From Candidatus Ornithospirochaeta stercorigallinarum (GTDB lineage Bacteria > Spirochaetota > Spirochaetia > Sphaerochaetales > Sphaerochaetaceae): a stretch of 40,526 nucleotides of DNA. Under the pieces are notes generated by a model, which was not told the origin of the DNA, searched no databases, and saw nothing but the letters and a program-made list of their open reading frames with translations. Where the stretch lies: positions 1-40,526 of the forward strand of contig DVIF01000072.1 in NCBI GenBank assembly GCA_018711525.1, in the 5' to 3' direction. A program made the position numbers and the translations under genes. Positions 16,161-24,415 of the stretch are shown here, one piece after another; within the stretch, counting starts at the first letter, position 1; every line of letters starts with the position of its first letter.

Positions 16161-19100
16161 ACCTTCTCTATCTTCACCTTCACCGGGGAATCGGCAATCT
16201 CTCCGCTCTTTCCGTCATTATCTTCGACTTCAAGGGAATCGGCGAGAGTCTCGTTCGCAATATATGAGGAGTATGCCTTCACAGCATCATCTATCCTGCC
16301 TTCCCCCTTTATCGCAACCTTGATATGATCGGAAACCTCAAATCCGGATTCCTTTCTCTCAGACTGGATGAAGCGTACGATATCCCTTGCGATTCCTTCG
16401 AGAAGAAGCTCCTCTGTGACATTGGTATCATAGCCGACAGTGATGCTTCCTTCATTAAGGACCTTCACATTCTCCTTCTCGCTTCTGTTTACGGCAAGGT
16501 CGTCACTTGTGATTTCGATGCTTCCAGCTGAGTATGTGACACTCTTTGACTTTCCATCAAGAATCGATGCGATATCATCATTGGTGAAGGTCTGGATGAT
16601 TGCGGCAACTTCCTTCATGTTCTTTCCAAGCCTTGAGCCAAGTGCCTTGAAGTTCGCCTTCGCCGAGTATGAGACAAGCTCCGTCTCATCGCTTTCGATA
16701 TGGACTTCTTTTACATTCAGCTCTTCCTTTATGATATCGATGTTGTTCTCAAGGATCTGCCTTTCATCTGCATTCCTGTCCACGATGAAGAAAGATGCAA
16801 GAGGCTGGCGGATCTTGAGGTTCGAGCTGCTTCTAAGAGCACGGCCCATCGTGATTGTCTGCATTACCAGGCTCATCTCCCTCTCAAGTGCCTCATCGCG
16901 CTCATCGCTTCTGTACTCAGGCCAATATGAGAGATGGATGGAAAGAGGCATGTCATCTGTCTTAAGGTTCTGGTAGACTTCTTCAGTGATGAAAGGAATA
17001 AGAGGACATGCCACCTGCATCACAGTCAAAAGGACCTTGTAGAGGGTATCGTATGCCGCCTTCTTATCCGCATCGTTCTCACTGCGCCAGAACCTTCTCC
17101 TGCTTCTCCTGATGTACCAGTTGTTGAGGTCATCTACGAATGAGACGACTGCATTACATGCACCCTGTACGTCATATGTGTCGAAAGAATGCTCCACATC
17201 ATGGATAAGGCGGTTGGTCGCGCTGATGATCCATCTGTCAAGAGGATTCTTCAGGTCCTTGTACTCGGTCTTTCCCGGCTCATAACCATCGATGTTCGCA
17301 TATGTTACGAAGAATGAATATGCATTCCAAAGAGGAATAAGGAGGTTCTTCAGGACATCCTTAACCATATCATCACTGAACTTGAGGTCCTCGGCCTTCA
17401 CAAGGCAGGAGTCGACAAGTGCAAAACGGAGAGCATCCGCTCCATACTGGTTGACCAGTTCCATCGGATCGGTATAGTTATGCTCGCTCTTGCTCATCTT
17501 CCTTCCATCGGAGGCAAGAACGATTCCAGATACGATGCAGTTGTAGAATGCAGGCTTCTCGAAGAGTGCGGCTGCAAGAACCGTAAGGGAATAGAACCAT
17601 CCCCTTGTCTGGTCAAGTCCTTCGTTGATGAAGTTCGCAGGGAAGATCCTCTTGAACCTCTCCTCGTTCTCAAATGGATAATGCTGCTGTGCATACGGCA
17701 TGCTTCCTGATTCAAACCAGCAGTCAAGGACATCGGGGATCCTCCTCATGGTACCCTTTCCGTCCGGGCTTGGCCATGTAAGGTTGTCCACATAGTGCTT
17801 ATGCAGGTCCTCGACCTTCTTTCCACACTTCTCTTCAAGCTCTGCACGACTTCCGATGACTTCGATGTAGTCAGAACCGTCGCACTTCCAGATTGGAATA
17901 GGATTGCCCCAGAAGCGGTTGCGGCTGATTGCCCAGTCCTTCGCTCCTTCCAGCCATTTTCCGAACCTTCCGTGCTTGATATGCTCAGGAACCCATGTAA
18001 TCTCCTCATTGGCCTCGAGCATGTGCTTCTTTATCTTCTGTACATCAACGAACCAGCAGCTCATGGCACGATAGATCAGCGGGCTGTGTGTCCTCCAGCA
18101 GAACGGGTATGAGTGAAGATAGTTCTCCCTCTTTACAAGTTTTCCATTCGCCTTAAGCCACTCGATAATGCTCTTGTCCGCATCCTTTACGAAGACTCCC
18201 TTCCAATCAGGGACCTCATCTGTGAAACGGCATGCCGAATCGATAGGACATACGGTAGGAATGCCTGTACCCTTGAGGACATTGTAATCGTCCTCTCCGA
18301 ATCCAGGAGCGGTATGTACGATGCCGCAACCATCTTCGGTGGTTACATAATCCCCGCAGACTACGATGAACGCACCCTGCTTCTTGAGGTCTGAAAAATA
18401 CGGGAAGAGAGGCTCATATGTCATGCCCTTCATCTCACTTCCCTTAAGCCTCTTGACGATTTTGCATCCCTTGCCGTCCTTGTAATACTTTCCAAGAAGC
18501 TTCTCAGCAAGATAATAGTACTCGCCACCCTCTTCATCCTGAACCTTGACATAGTCGATATCCGGGCCTACTGCGAGTGCGAGGTTCGACGGGAGTGTCC
18601 ATGGTGTGGTCGTCCATGCGAGGAAGTATGAGTCATCCTCACCGTCGACCTTGAATCTTACAGTGACTGCCGGATCGGTGACATCCTTATATCCTCCGAG
18701 GTTGACCTCCATGTTTGAAAGCGGACACTCCAGCTTCGGGGAGTACGGAAGGATGTTGAACCCCTCATAGATGTATCCCTTCTCATAGAGGGACTTGAAT
18801 ACCCACCACACACTCTCCATGAAGCTCGGATCCATCGTCTTGTAATCGTCATCGAAATCGACCCAGCGGCCCATGCGTGTGACGTATTCCCTCCACTCAT
18901 TGGTATACATCTGCACCTTTGAGCGGCATGTCTCATTGAATTTATCTACACCGTAGTCCATGATAGCCTGATGGCCATGGATATTCAGTTCATTCTCTAC
19001 TATACTTTCGATTGGAACGCCGTGGCAATCCCATCCGAAACGACGGATCACCCTCTTTCCTTTCATTGTCTGATAGCGTGGGATTGCATCCTTGATAGTC

Positions 19101-19285
19101 CCCGGAACAAGGTGTCCGAAATGAGGCAGACCTGTTGCGAACGGAGGTCCGTCATAAAACACGAATTCATTATCTGCAGGTCTGGAATCGATAGACTTCT
19201 TGAATACGTCATGCTCTTTCCAGAATTTCAGAATCTCCTTTTCCATCGAAGGGAAATCCACCTTGTTATTTACTGAGTGAAACAT
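16157..19285 (-). CDS. ileS: Isoleucyl-tRNA synthetase, long eukaryote-like type
   Basis: A 1,042-residue class I synthetase. The nucleotide-binding motif is PHFGH (residues 54-58) in YDGPPFATGLPHFGH, and KMSKS is at about 594-598. The ATGLPHFGH form and the length point to the second, eukaryote-like IleS type rather than the shorter proteobacterial type; that type is generally less sensitive to mupirocin. An editing (CP1) domain lies between (TTPWTLPSN near 240). The ATG at 19285 is chosen over an upstream ATG because AGGAG lies 8 nt before it. The stop overlaps the lipoprotein start. No T-box leader precedes it; the leader is about 15 nt. Confidence 0.95.
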   Translation of the reverse strand: MFHSVNNKVDFPSMEKEILKFWKEHDVFKKSIDSRPADNEFVFYDGPPFATGLPHFGHLVPGTIKDAIPRYQTMKGKRVIRRFGWDCHGVPIESIVENELNIHGHQAIMDYGVDKFNETCRSKVQMYTNEWREYVTRMGRWVDFDDDYKTMDPSFMESVWWVFKSLYEKGYIYEGFNILPYSPKLECPLSNMEVNLGGYKDVTDPAVTVRFKVDGEDDSYFLAWTTTPWTLPSNLALAVGPDIDYVKVQDEEGGEYYYLAEKLLGKYYKDGKGCKIVKRLKGSEMKGMTYEPLFPYFSDLKKQGAFIVVCGDYVTTEDGCGIVHTAPGFGEDDYNVLKGTGIPTVCPIDSACRFTDEVPDWKGVFVKDADKSIIEWLKANGKLVKRENYLHSYPFCWRTHSPLIYRAMSCWFVDVQKIKKHMLEANEEITWVPEHIKHGRFGKWLEGAKDWAISRNRFWGNPIPIWKCDGSDYIEVIGSRAELEEKCGKKVEDLHKHYVDNLTWPSPDGKGTMRRIPDVLDCWFESGSMPYAQQHYPFENEERFKRIFPANFINEGLDQTRGWFYSLTVLAAALFEKPAFYNCIVSGIVLASDGRKMSKSEHNYTDPMELVNQYGADALRFALVDSCLVKAEDLKFSDDMVKDVLKNLLIPLWNAYSFFVTYANIDGYEPGKTEYKDLKNPLDRWIISATNRLIHDVEHSFDTYDVQGACNAVVSFVDDLNNWYIRRSRRRFWRSENDADKKAAYDTLYKVLLTVMQVACPLIPFITEEVYQNLKTDDMPLSIHLSYWPEYRSDERDEALEREMSLVMQTITMGRALRSSSNLKIRQPLASFFIVDRNADERQILENNIDIIKEELNVKEVHIESDETELVSYSAKANFKALGSRLGKNMKEVAAIIQTFTNDDIASILDGKSKSVTYSAGSIEITSDDLAVNRSEKENVKVLNEGSITVGYDTNVTEELLLEGIARDIVRFIQSERKESGFEVSDHIKVAIKGEGRIDDAVKAYSSYIANETLADSLEVEDNDGKSGEIADSPVKVKIEKV

Positions 19286-19307
19286 CGCAAAAACTCCTAT
19301 CTCGCAT

Positions 19308-19336
19308 ATATTAAAGAAAAGAAGTATCATCTTCAA
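19308..19336 (-). promoter_or_regulatory. Promoter of ileS operon
   Basis: TTGAAG (19331-19336), a 17-nt spacer and TAATAT (19308-19313) on the minus strand, giving a leader of about 15 nt with the Shine-Dalgarno. It overlaps the divergent cca promoter, so the two polymerases would compete for the same DNA. Confidence 0.5.
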
Positions 19337-19360
19337 GTATCAAGGAAAAAGGAATAGAAT
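19332..19360 (+). promoter_or_regulatory. Promoter of cca, leaderless arrangement
   Basis: TAGAAT (19355-19360) lies 8 nt before the ATG at 19369. A poor -35 TTCAAG (19332-19337) sits at 17-nt spacing. No Shine-Dalgarno lies at a usable distance from the ATG. Confidence 0.35.
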
Positions 19361-19368
19361 TTAGACGT

Positions 19369-20721
19369 ATGCTCAGATACCCGGTAAACGACAGACTCAA
19401 GGATTTCTCTTCTGTTTTCAGTCATAACGGATTCTCCATCTACCTTGTCGGAGGAGCGGTAAGGGACTTCCTTCTAAAGAAGGAAAACCATGACTACGAC
19501 TTCGCCACAGACGCGGAACCGATGGACATGAAAAGGATGTTCCGCCACACAATAGATACGGGGATCAAACACGGGACGGTGACCATCCTCTACAAGGGTG
19601 GAAGCTATGAGGTGACATCATTCAGGACGGAGGAAGGCTACAGCGATAAACGGCATCCGGAAAGGGTTCAGTTCGTAAAAAGCCTCTCCGAGGACCTCAG
19701 AAGGCGGGACTTCACGATAAACGCACTCGCCTGCTCACTTCCAAAAGGGGAGATCATAGATGAGCATGATGGGATCAGGGACCTGAAGAAGAAGGTCATA
19801 AGGGCCATCGGTGACCCTTATGAGCGTTTCGAGGAAGACGCACTGAGGATGCTCAGGGCATGCCGCTTTGCTTCCAAACTCTCATTCGATATTGAAGAAG
19901 AGACCCTTGATGCGATGAGGAAGATGGGAAAGAACATATCTGCAGTCTCTGCAGAGAGGATAAAAGAAGAGGTATTTTCCCTCATCCTTTCAGAGAGTCC
20001 TGTTAAAGGACTTGAATACATGAGGATCTCGGGGCTCATGGAGACCGTACTTCCAGAGCTCTATGCTACCTATGGCATAGAACAGGGTGGGATTCATACG
20101 GATGACGTGTATCATCACCTGTTGAGAACGCTGTACAGGGCGAAGGAGAACGGACATTCGGATAGAGTCCGTCTTGCAGCTCTTTTCCATGACATCGGGA
20201 AAGTGGATACAAGGAGGAAGGGAAAAGAGAGGGAATATACCTTCTTCGGTCATGATATAAGGAGTGCGGAGCTGTATGAGGGTATTGCAGAGAGGCTGAA
20301 GACCAGCAATGAGGAGAAATACGCAGTCAGCCATCTGATAAGAAACCACATGTTCTCGTACGACCCATCATGGACGGATAGTGCAGTAAGACGCTTCATA
20401 ACCCGTGTGGGGAAAGAGAACATCGATGAACTGATCGACCTGAGGATAGATGATGCAGAAGCAATCTCAGGACGAGTGAATCCATTCATGCTGGTATCCC
20501 TCATCGAAAGGATCAACAAGGAATATGAAAGGAACAGCGCCCTGACACTGAAGGATTTGAAGATAAAGGGAGATGACCTCATCAGGGAGAAGATAATAAA
20601 TCCTTCCCCTGCGATGGGAAGGATTCTGAACACTCTTCTGGATGAAGTGATTGAAAACCCTCAGCTCAATGAGAGGGAAAGTCTTTTGAAAAGGGCTAGT
20701 GAATTAGCCCGAGAGCTGTAA
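19369..20721 (+). CDS. cca: CCA tRNA nucleotidyltransferase with HD domain
   Basis: A 450-residue class II nucleotidyltransferase that adds or repairs the 3' CCA of tRNAs. The active site is visible as LVGGAVRDFLL followed by DYDFAT (about residues 26-46) with the metal-binding Asp pair; RRDFTINAL and EDALRMLRACRFASKL are the neck motifs. A C-terminal HD domain has LFHDIGKVDT (about 270), as in many bacterial members. A poly(A) polymerase role cannot be excluded from sequence alone, but tRNA-Gln in this window lacks an encoded CCA, so CCA addition is needed. The 3' end overlaps convergent rnc by 26 bp. No terminator lies in the overlap. Confidence 0.92.
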   Translation: MLRYPVNDRLKDFSSVFSHNGFSIYLVGGAVRDFLLKKENHDYDFATDAEPMDMKRMFRHTIDTGIKHGTVTILYKGGSYEVTSFRTEEGYSDKRHPERVQFVKSLSEDLRRRDFTINALACSLPKGEIIDEHDGIRDLKKKVIRAIGDPYERFEEDALRMLRACRFASKLSFDIEEETLDAMRKMGKNISAVSAERIKEEVFSLILSESPVKGLEYMRISGLMETVLPELYATYGIEQGGIHTDDVYHHLLRTLYRAKENGHSDRVRLAALFHDIGKVDTRRKGKEREYTFFGHDIRSAELYEGIAERLKTSNEEKYAVSHLIRNHMFSYDPSWTDSAVRRFITRVGKENIDELIDLRIDDAEAISGRVNPFMLVSLIERINKEYERNSALTLKDLKIKGDDLIREKIINPSPAMGRILNTLLDEVIENPQLNERESLLKRASELAREL

Positions 20722-21436
20722 GCGCAAGTTTCGCAGCCTGCTGCTCTGCGCTTTTCTTGTTCTTCCCCACTGCCGGTCCGTATTCCTTATCAAGGACCTT
20801 CACAGAGACCGAGAACTCCTGGTTGTGGTCTGGTCCGCTCTGGTTCACCAGACGGTACTGAGGAAGCATCTTCCTCCTCTTCTGCAGATATTCCTGGAGT
20901 TGTGTCTTATAATCCTTGAAATCGAGACTGCCTTTAAGATATTTCTCTATCTGGCCACTGATGAAGGAGAGGGTGTATTCCCTGGCTTTATCAAGCCCCT
21001 GATCGAGATAGATGGCGGCGATGACCGCTTCCATCGCATCGGCTAGAACCGCTTTCTTATGCTTTCCTCCCTGAAGCTCCTCCCCATGTCCCATGAGAAG
21101 ATATCTGTCAAAGCCCATCTCAAGAGCAATCTCAGAAAGGCTCTCCTCACTTACGACAGATGCCTTTATCTTCGAAAAGTCACCCTCATGAAGGCTTTTG
21201 AAGGAAGAAAAGAGATACTCGGCGGTAATCATGCCGAGGACGCTGTCCCCAAGGAATTCAAGACGTTCATTGTTGTCCACATCCTCCCTCTGCTCATTCG
21301 CATATGAAGTATGTGTGAACGCAAGATTGAGATATCTCAAGTCGTTGAAATGTAGATTATGTTTTTCCTGAAAAGAGAAAAGCTCCCTCTCACGCTCATG
21401 CGTAATCCTGGGAGCTTTGATAACCTGAGCGTCCAA
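20696..21436 (-). CDS. rnc: Ribonuclease III
   Basis: A 246-residue endonuclease cutting double-stranded RNA, including rRNA precursors. The catalytic signature is NNERLEFLGDSVLG (about residues 55-68) and the second acidic block is ADAMEAVIAAIYLD. The C-terminal dsRNA-binding domain (about 172-245) has DYKTQLQEYLQ and KKSAEQQAAKLAL. Every upstream possibility is closed by an in-frame stop, so translation starts at TTG 21436, one base after the acpP stop; a weak AAGGA is 11 nt away and coupling to acpP is likely. As I recall, rpmF-acpP-rnc beside a nucleotidyltransferase gene also occurs in Borrelia. Confidence 0.93.
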   Translation of the reverse strand: MDAQVIKAPRITHERERELFSFQEKHNLHFNDLRYLNLAFTHTSYANEQREDVDNNERLEFLGDSVLGMITAEYLFSSFKSLHEGDFSKIKASVVSEESLSEIALEMGFDRYLLMGHGEELQGGKHKKAVLADAMEAVIAAIYLDQGLDKAREYTLSFISGQIEKYLKGSLDFKDYKTQLQEYLQKRRKMLPQYRLVNQSGPDHNQEFSVSVKVLDKEYGPAVGKNKKSAEQQAAKLALTALGLIH

Positions 21437-21437
21437 T

Positions 21438-21680
21438 TCAGCTCAATTCCTTTGCCAGATAGCGTACGGCATCACCGACGGTTTCAAATTCGTTAGCCAT
21501 ATCATCACTGATAGTGACACCGAGTTCTTCTTCAATTGCATAAACGAGCTCGTAGGTATCAAGACTGTCCGCCCCGAGATCCTTTCTGAAATTGGCATCC
21601 ATCGTAATCTTTGCCGGATCGATCGATAACTTCTCTACAACGAGATCCTTAACTTTAGAAAATACTTCGTTTTCTGTCAT
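21438..21680 (-). CDS. acpP: Acyl carrier protein
   Basis: An 80-residue acidic carrier of growing fatty acyl chains. The phosphopantetheine serine is in GADSLDTYE (about residue 37). Length and charge fit AcpP. It lies between rpmF (17-bp gap, with AGAGGG as Shine-Dalgarno) and rnc. Co-transcription with rpmF is a common bacterial arrangement linking ribosome and lipid synthesis. Confidence 0.96.
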   Translation of the reverse strand: MTENEVFSKVKDLVVEKLSIDPAKITMDANFRKDLGADSLDTYELVYAIEEELGVTISDDMANEFETVGDAVRYLAKELS

Positions 21681-21697
21681 TTCAAACCCTCTTCAGA

Positions 21698-21883
21698 TTA
21701 TTCCTCATCCTTTACAACTACCTGCTTTCCAGCATAGTAACCGCACTTAGGGCAGACGCGGTGTGAAGGAATAAGGTTTCCACATGTCTGGCATTCGCTC
21801 AGATTTGGAGCAGAGAGCTTCATGTTAGCTGCCTTTCTTGACGCAGCCTTTGCTTTTGATGTTTTATACTTAGGAGTTGCCAT
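21698..21883 (-). CDS. rpmF: 50S ribosomal protein L32
   Basis: A 61-residue ribosomal protein with the typical basic, Ala/Lys-rich N-terminus (MATPKYKTSKAKAASRK) and a zinc ribbon CQTCG ... CPKCG (residues 34-48). GAGG lies 7 nt before the ATG. It is the first gene of the rpmF-acpP-rnc operon. Confidence 0.95.
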   Translation of the reverse strand: MATPKYKTSKAKAASRKAANMKLSAPNLSECQTCGNLIPSHRVCPKCGYYAGKQVVVKDEE

Positions 21884-21921
21884 TTGTAAACCTCTTCTAT
21901 GTTATTTTTTCCGACATCTCA

Positions 21922-21946
21922 CGATATTAACAAAAGTAAAATATCG
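21922..21946. promoter_or_regulatory. Perfect inverted repeat inside the rpmF-acpP promoter (operator candidate)
   Basis: The arms CGATATT (21922-21928) and AATATCG (21940-21946) are perfect complements separated by 11 nt. They cover the -10 box and the edge of the -35 box. A dimeric repressor bound here would block the promoter. The first arm contains the -10 element, so part of the symmetry could be chance. Confidence 0.45.
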
Positions 21947-21952
21947 CGTCAA
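21924..21952 (-). promoter_or_regulatory. Promoter of rpmF-acpP-rnc
   Basis: TTGACG (21947-21952, 5/6), a 17-nt spacer and TAATAT (21924-21929) on the minus strand. The transcript should start near 21917, about 34 nt before the rpmF ATG. This is one of the best promoters in the window. Confidence 0.7.
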
Positions 21953-22184
21953 CGGTTTTTAGAAAGAAAGCCTGAATGAAATCCGCTCTTTTCCTGACAC
22001 CAAACACCAAACTGTTGAAATAATTATACACTAAAAGTACAATAATGAAAGAAAAATGTTTAGAAACAGCCTCTATTTTCTCAAATAAAACTTGAACACA
22101 GTCTATAAGTTTTCACTGAACATAAAGCATTCAGATGTCATATTAAGACTATTTGTAAACATACATATTCATTTCCCAGTTTTG
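21953..22184. other. AT-rich intergenic stretch with no recognised feature
   Basis: The 301-bp gap between rpmF and the orphan lipoprotein gene holds the rpmF promoter on its left. The rest is AT-rich, with no ORF of note, no hairpin with a T-tail after the lipoprotein stop, and no repeat I can support. An isolated TATAAT-like sequence on the minus strand near 22020 leads to nothing. Confidence 0.4.
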
Positions 22185-23510
22185 CTAATTTACAGGAGAA
22201 ATGACGACGGAATCGAATTCAACTGCATTATCTGTGAAATAATATTCACCATTTGGCATGATGTATCCTGAAACAGGAACACCTCCTGCTTTTCCTTGAA
22301 AATTGATGTTTCCTCTACTTCCCTCTGTAAACATAGTGATTGTAACAGAGTCTCCTTTTGGGGTGATGATAGAATAGCTTTTTTCTTCCTTGCTATCAAA
22401 ATCCACTATAGTTACCTTTCCATCTTTGAAATAGTAGAAGTAATCTTCAGTTACTCCATAGACAGAATTATCAGGGAAATATATGGTGCTGTCACATTCA
22501 TATTCAAGCTTCTGATCATCCTTGAAGAGAACTCTTCTGATAGCAGAACCCCACTCAAAATAGAATTCCGACAGCCCCTTCTGTATCGATTCCTCATAAA
22601 GATTCAGATCCTTAAAGGATTCAGGCACATATTCTGCCTCGACGAGTTGTCCGTTTTCCGCAAAAAACTTAGTGCTCTCTCCTTCTTTGAAAAGATAGCT
22701 TATGCCATTGAAACCGATTTTTATTTCATAGCCATCAGAGAATTTAAAAGAATTTTGTTTTCCTTCCGAAGAAATTAACTTTATTTCTGTAAGACTATAT
22801 GCTGTTCCATTAATGGTGAAACCACCGTTCTTGTCCTCTGTGTAATGTTCGTAGAAGATATTGCCGAATCTATCAAGCCATACATAGCCTTGAACATCCC
22901 TAGTCCAATAAGTATCAAGAGTCAAAGTTCCATTGTCATTAAATGTAAATTTGTGAAAGCCGATTGGCATGCTATTATTTTCCCATGATGCTATTTGAGA
23001 AAGGAAAACATTATTATACTCATATGTTCCACTACCATCGGTATACCATTTCTGTGAAGTCGAACCATTGAGAAAATAGAATTTTCCCGTGATCTTATCG
23101 ACAACGAAAAGAAGGGCATCATCATCGTCAGGAGTATGCACCCAGTCATCAAACGGCCAGTAATTGGGATTATCGGGAGATTGAATATTTATGAAGTCAA
23201 AGCGGCTGCGCTGTTTATAATAGGAGACTATTTTCCCTTCAAGAACATTTTCTCCAGTCTCATCAAGCAAAACAATATCTTCTATCTGTCCATCTTCATT
23301 TACTGCTATGAAAACAGCATCATCACTCAATGCTTTTCCTGAAACACTTCTTGCCCGAAAAACTTCTGAATAAGACATAGCACCAACAGCTTTCATCTTG
23401 TCCCAATTATTACCTATAGGCAAAGACCGAGGATAGCCGCTTTTAACACTTCCATCACATGAAAGGAACAGAACGGCAATGCAGAAAAACAATAAAGCCA
23501 GCTTCTTCAT
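22185..23510 (-). CDS. Putative lipoprotein, orphan, AT-rich
   Basis: A 441-residue protein with a clear lipoprotein signal (MKKLALLFFCIAVLFLSC, Cys18). The mature part is rich in Asp, Gly, Tyr, Phe and Trp. It reads like a chain of beta strands and hairpins (DRFGNIFYEHYTEDKNGG, FKFSDGYEIKIGFNG), so a beta-propeller or toast-rack surface protein is possible. I recognise no family. It is more AT-rich than its neighbours, monocistronic and without partner genes, which fits a lineage-specific or acquired surface protein. AGGAG lies 5 nt before the ATG. Confidence 0.75.
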   Translation of the reverse strand: MKKLALLFFCIAVLFLSCDGSVKSGYPRSLPIGNNWDKMKAVGAMSYSEVFRARSVSGKALSDDAVFIAVNEDGQIEDIVLLDETGENVLEGKIVSYYKQRSRFDFINIQSPDNPNYWPFDDWVHTPDDDDALLFVVDKITGKFYFLNGSTSQKWYTDGSGTYEYNNVFLSQIASWENNSMPIGFHKFTFNDNGTLTLDTYWTRDVQGYVWLDRFGNIFYEHYTEDKNGGFTINGTAYSLTEIKLISSEGKQNSFKFSDGYEIKIGFNGISYLFKEGESTKFFAENGQLVEAEYVPESFKDLNLYEESIQKGLSEFYFEWGSAIRRVLFKDDQKLEYECDSTIYFPDNSVYGVTEDYFYYFKDGKVTIVDFDSKEEKSYSIITPKGDSVTITMFTEGSRGNINFQGKAGGVPVSGYIMPNGEYYFTDNAVEFDSVVISPVN

Positions 23511-23535
23511 AACAACTCCTATATCTAGGATACCC

Positions 23536-23570
23536 TCTAAAAAATAAAAACTACAAGAGAAAAACTCTTG
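23536..23570 (-). terminator. Intrinsic terminator after ybaK
   Basis: On the minus strand a perfect 6-bp stem CAAGAG/CTCTTG (23565-23570 with 23554-23559) is followed by TAGTTTTTATTTTTT. The same DNA may hold the -35 region of the lipoprotein gene downstream. Confidence 0.65.
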
Positions 23571-23594
23571 CCCAGTGAAACAGGAAACAGTATT

Positions 23595-24074
23595 TCAGAG
23601 CTTTACCACATCCTTGAGCTCGGCATTTGCGGCTTTCACAAGATCCTCTACTTTAAGACACACTTGATAGCCCCTCTTTCCAGCACTTACATAGATACGC
23701 TCGAAGATGAGTGCGCTCTCATCGATTATTGTCTTGAACTGTTTCTTCATCCCGATCGGGGAGCAGCCTCCATGCACATAACCTGTAAGCGGCAGGAGCT
23801 CCTTCTGCCTTATCATCTCGATATCCTTCACCCCTGCCGCCTCTGCAGCTTTCTTCAGGTCAAGCTCATAGGCCGAGGGGATGCAGAATACGAAATGCTC
23901 CCTCGCTTTCTCAGAATATGTGACAAGTGTCTTGAAAAGTGCGTCCTCATCCTCACCGAGGGCCTTGGCGACCTCCACTCCTCTTACATATTTCTCAGCA
24001 TCGTATTCAAATGCCTCATAATCTATCTTCGCAGCATCAAGAAGACGCATGACATTGGTTTTCTCACTTTTCAT
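23595..24074 (-). CDS. ybaK: YbaK-type Cys-tRNA(Pro)/Cys-tRNA(Cys) deacylase
   Basis: A 159-residue editing protein of the YbaK/ProX superfamily. It hydrolyses mischarged Cys-tRNA(Pro) in trans. The catalytic lysine is expected in ALFKTLVTYS (about residue 48). GYVHGGCSPIGMKKQ (about 97-111) is the typical glycine-rich substrate loop. N-terminal KTNVMRLLDAAKIDYE is family-like. Monocistronic, with a terminator behind it. It diverges from yidD, with intertwined promoters. No Shine-Dalgarno is present. Confidence 0.9.
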   Translation of the reverse strand: MKSEKTNVMRLLDAAKIDYEAFEYDAEKYVRGVEVAKALGEDEDALFKTLVTYSEKAREHFVFCIPSAYELDLKKAAEAAGVKDIEMIRQKELLPLTGYVHGGCSPIGMKKQFKTIIDESALIFERIYVSAGKRGYQVCLKVEDLVKAANAELKDVVKL

Positions 24075-24080
24075 AGCTAG

Positions 24081-24109
24081 ATGATATCTTTTGCAAAAGA
24101 TTGAGACAA
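24081..24109 (-). promoter_or_regulatory. Promoter of ybaK, leaderless arrangement
   Basis: TTGTCT (24104-24109), exactly 17 nt, TATCAT (24081-24086), then 6 nt to the ATG at 24074. No Shine-Dalgarno. The spacer contains the 14-bp palindrome TCTTTTGCAAAAGA (24087-24100), also part of the yidD promoter region. Confidence 0.5.
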
Positions 24110-24117
24110 CATATAAT
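24090..24117 (+). promoter_or_regulatory. Promoter of yidD, leaderless arrangement
   Basis: TTTGCA (24090-24095), 16 nt, perfect TATAAT (24112-24117), then 7 nt to the ATG at 24125. It is interleaved with the ybaK promoter on the other strand, so only one polymerase can bind at a time. Confidence 0.5.
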
Positions 24118-24124
24118 CTACCTT

Positions 24125-24415
24125 ATGAATTTGAAAAGGCTTCTAAGGCAGATATTCCTCATCCCTGTATATCTATACAAAGGGCTATTGAGCTCATTCG
24201 GCGGTCCATGTTGCCGTTATACGCCATCATGTTCGACATATTTCGTAGAGGCCGTCCTGAAACACGGGATATTCAAGGGTACGATACTGGGATTTGCAAG
24301 ACTTTTCAGATGCAGCGGCAGATACCTTGGGGGACCAGACCCAGTACCTGATGAGTTCTCCTTCAAAGAGATGAAAGAGAAATACAGGATCTACAGGAAA
24401 CCTAAGGACTACTAA
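24125..24415 (+). CDS. yidD: Membrane protein insertion efficiency factor YidD
   Basis: A 96-residue, basic, membrane-associated protein (DUF37/YidD) that assists YidC-dependent insertion. The core CCRYTPSCSTYFVEAVLKHG (about residues 27-46) is diagnostic, followed by RLFRCSGRYLGGPDPVP. Start at 24125 is chosen over a TTG eight codons earlier because the upstream codons overlap the promoter. It is away from its usual rpmH-rnpA-yidC neighbours. Its TAA shares bases with the TAG of convergent udk. Confidence 0.9.
   Translation: MNLKRLLRQIFLIPVYLYKGLLSSFGGPCCRYTPSCSTYFVEAVLKHGIFKGTILGFARLFRCSGRYLGGPDPVPDEFSFKEMKEKYRIYRKPKDY

Noticed and set aside
19286-19368. T-box riboswitch before ileS
   Set aside because: The predicted leader is about 15 nt and there is no room for a T-box; the same holds for trpS, which is last in the operon.
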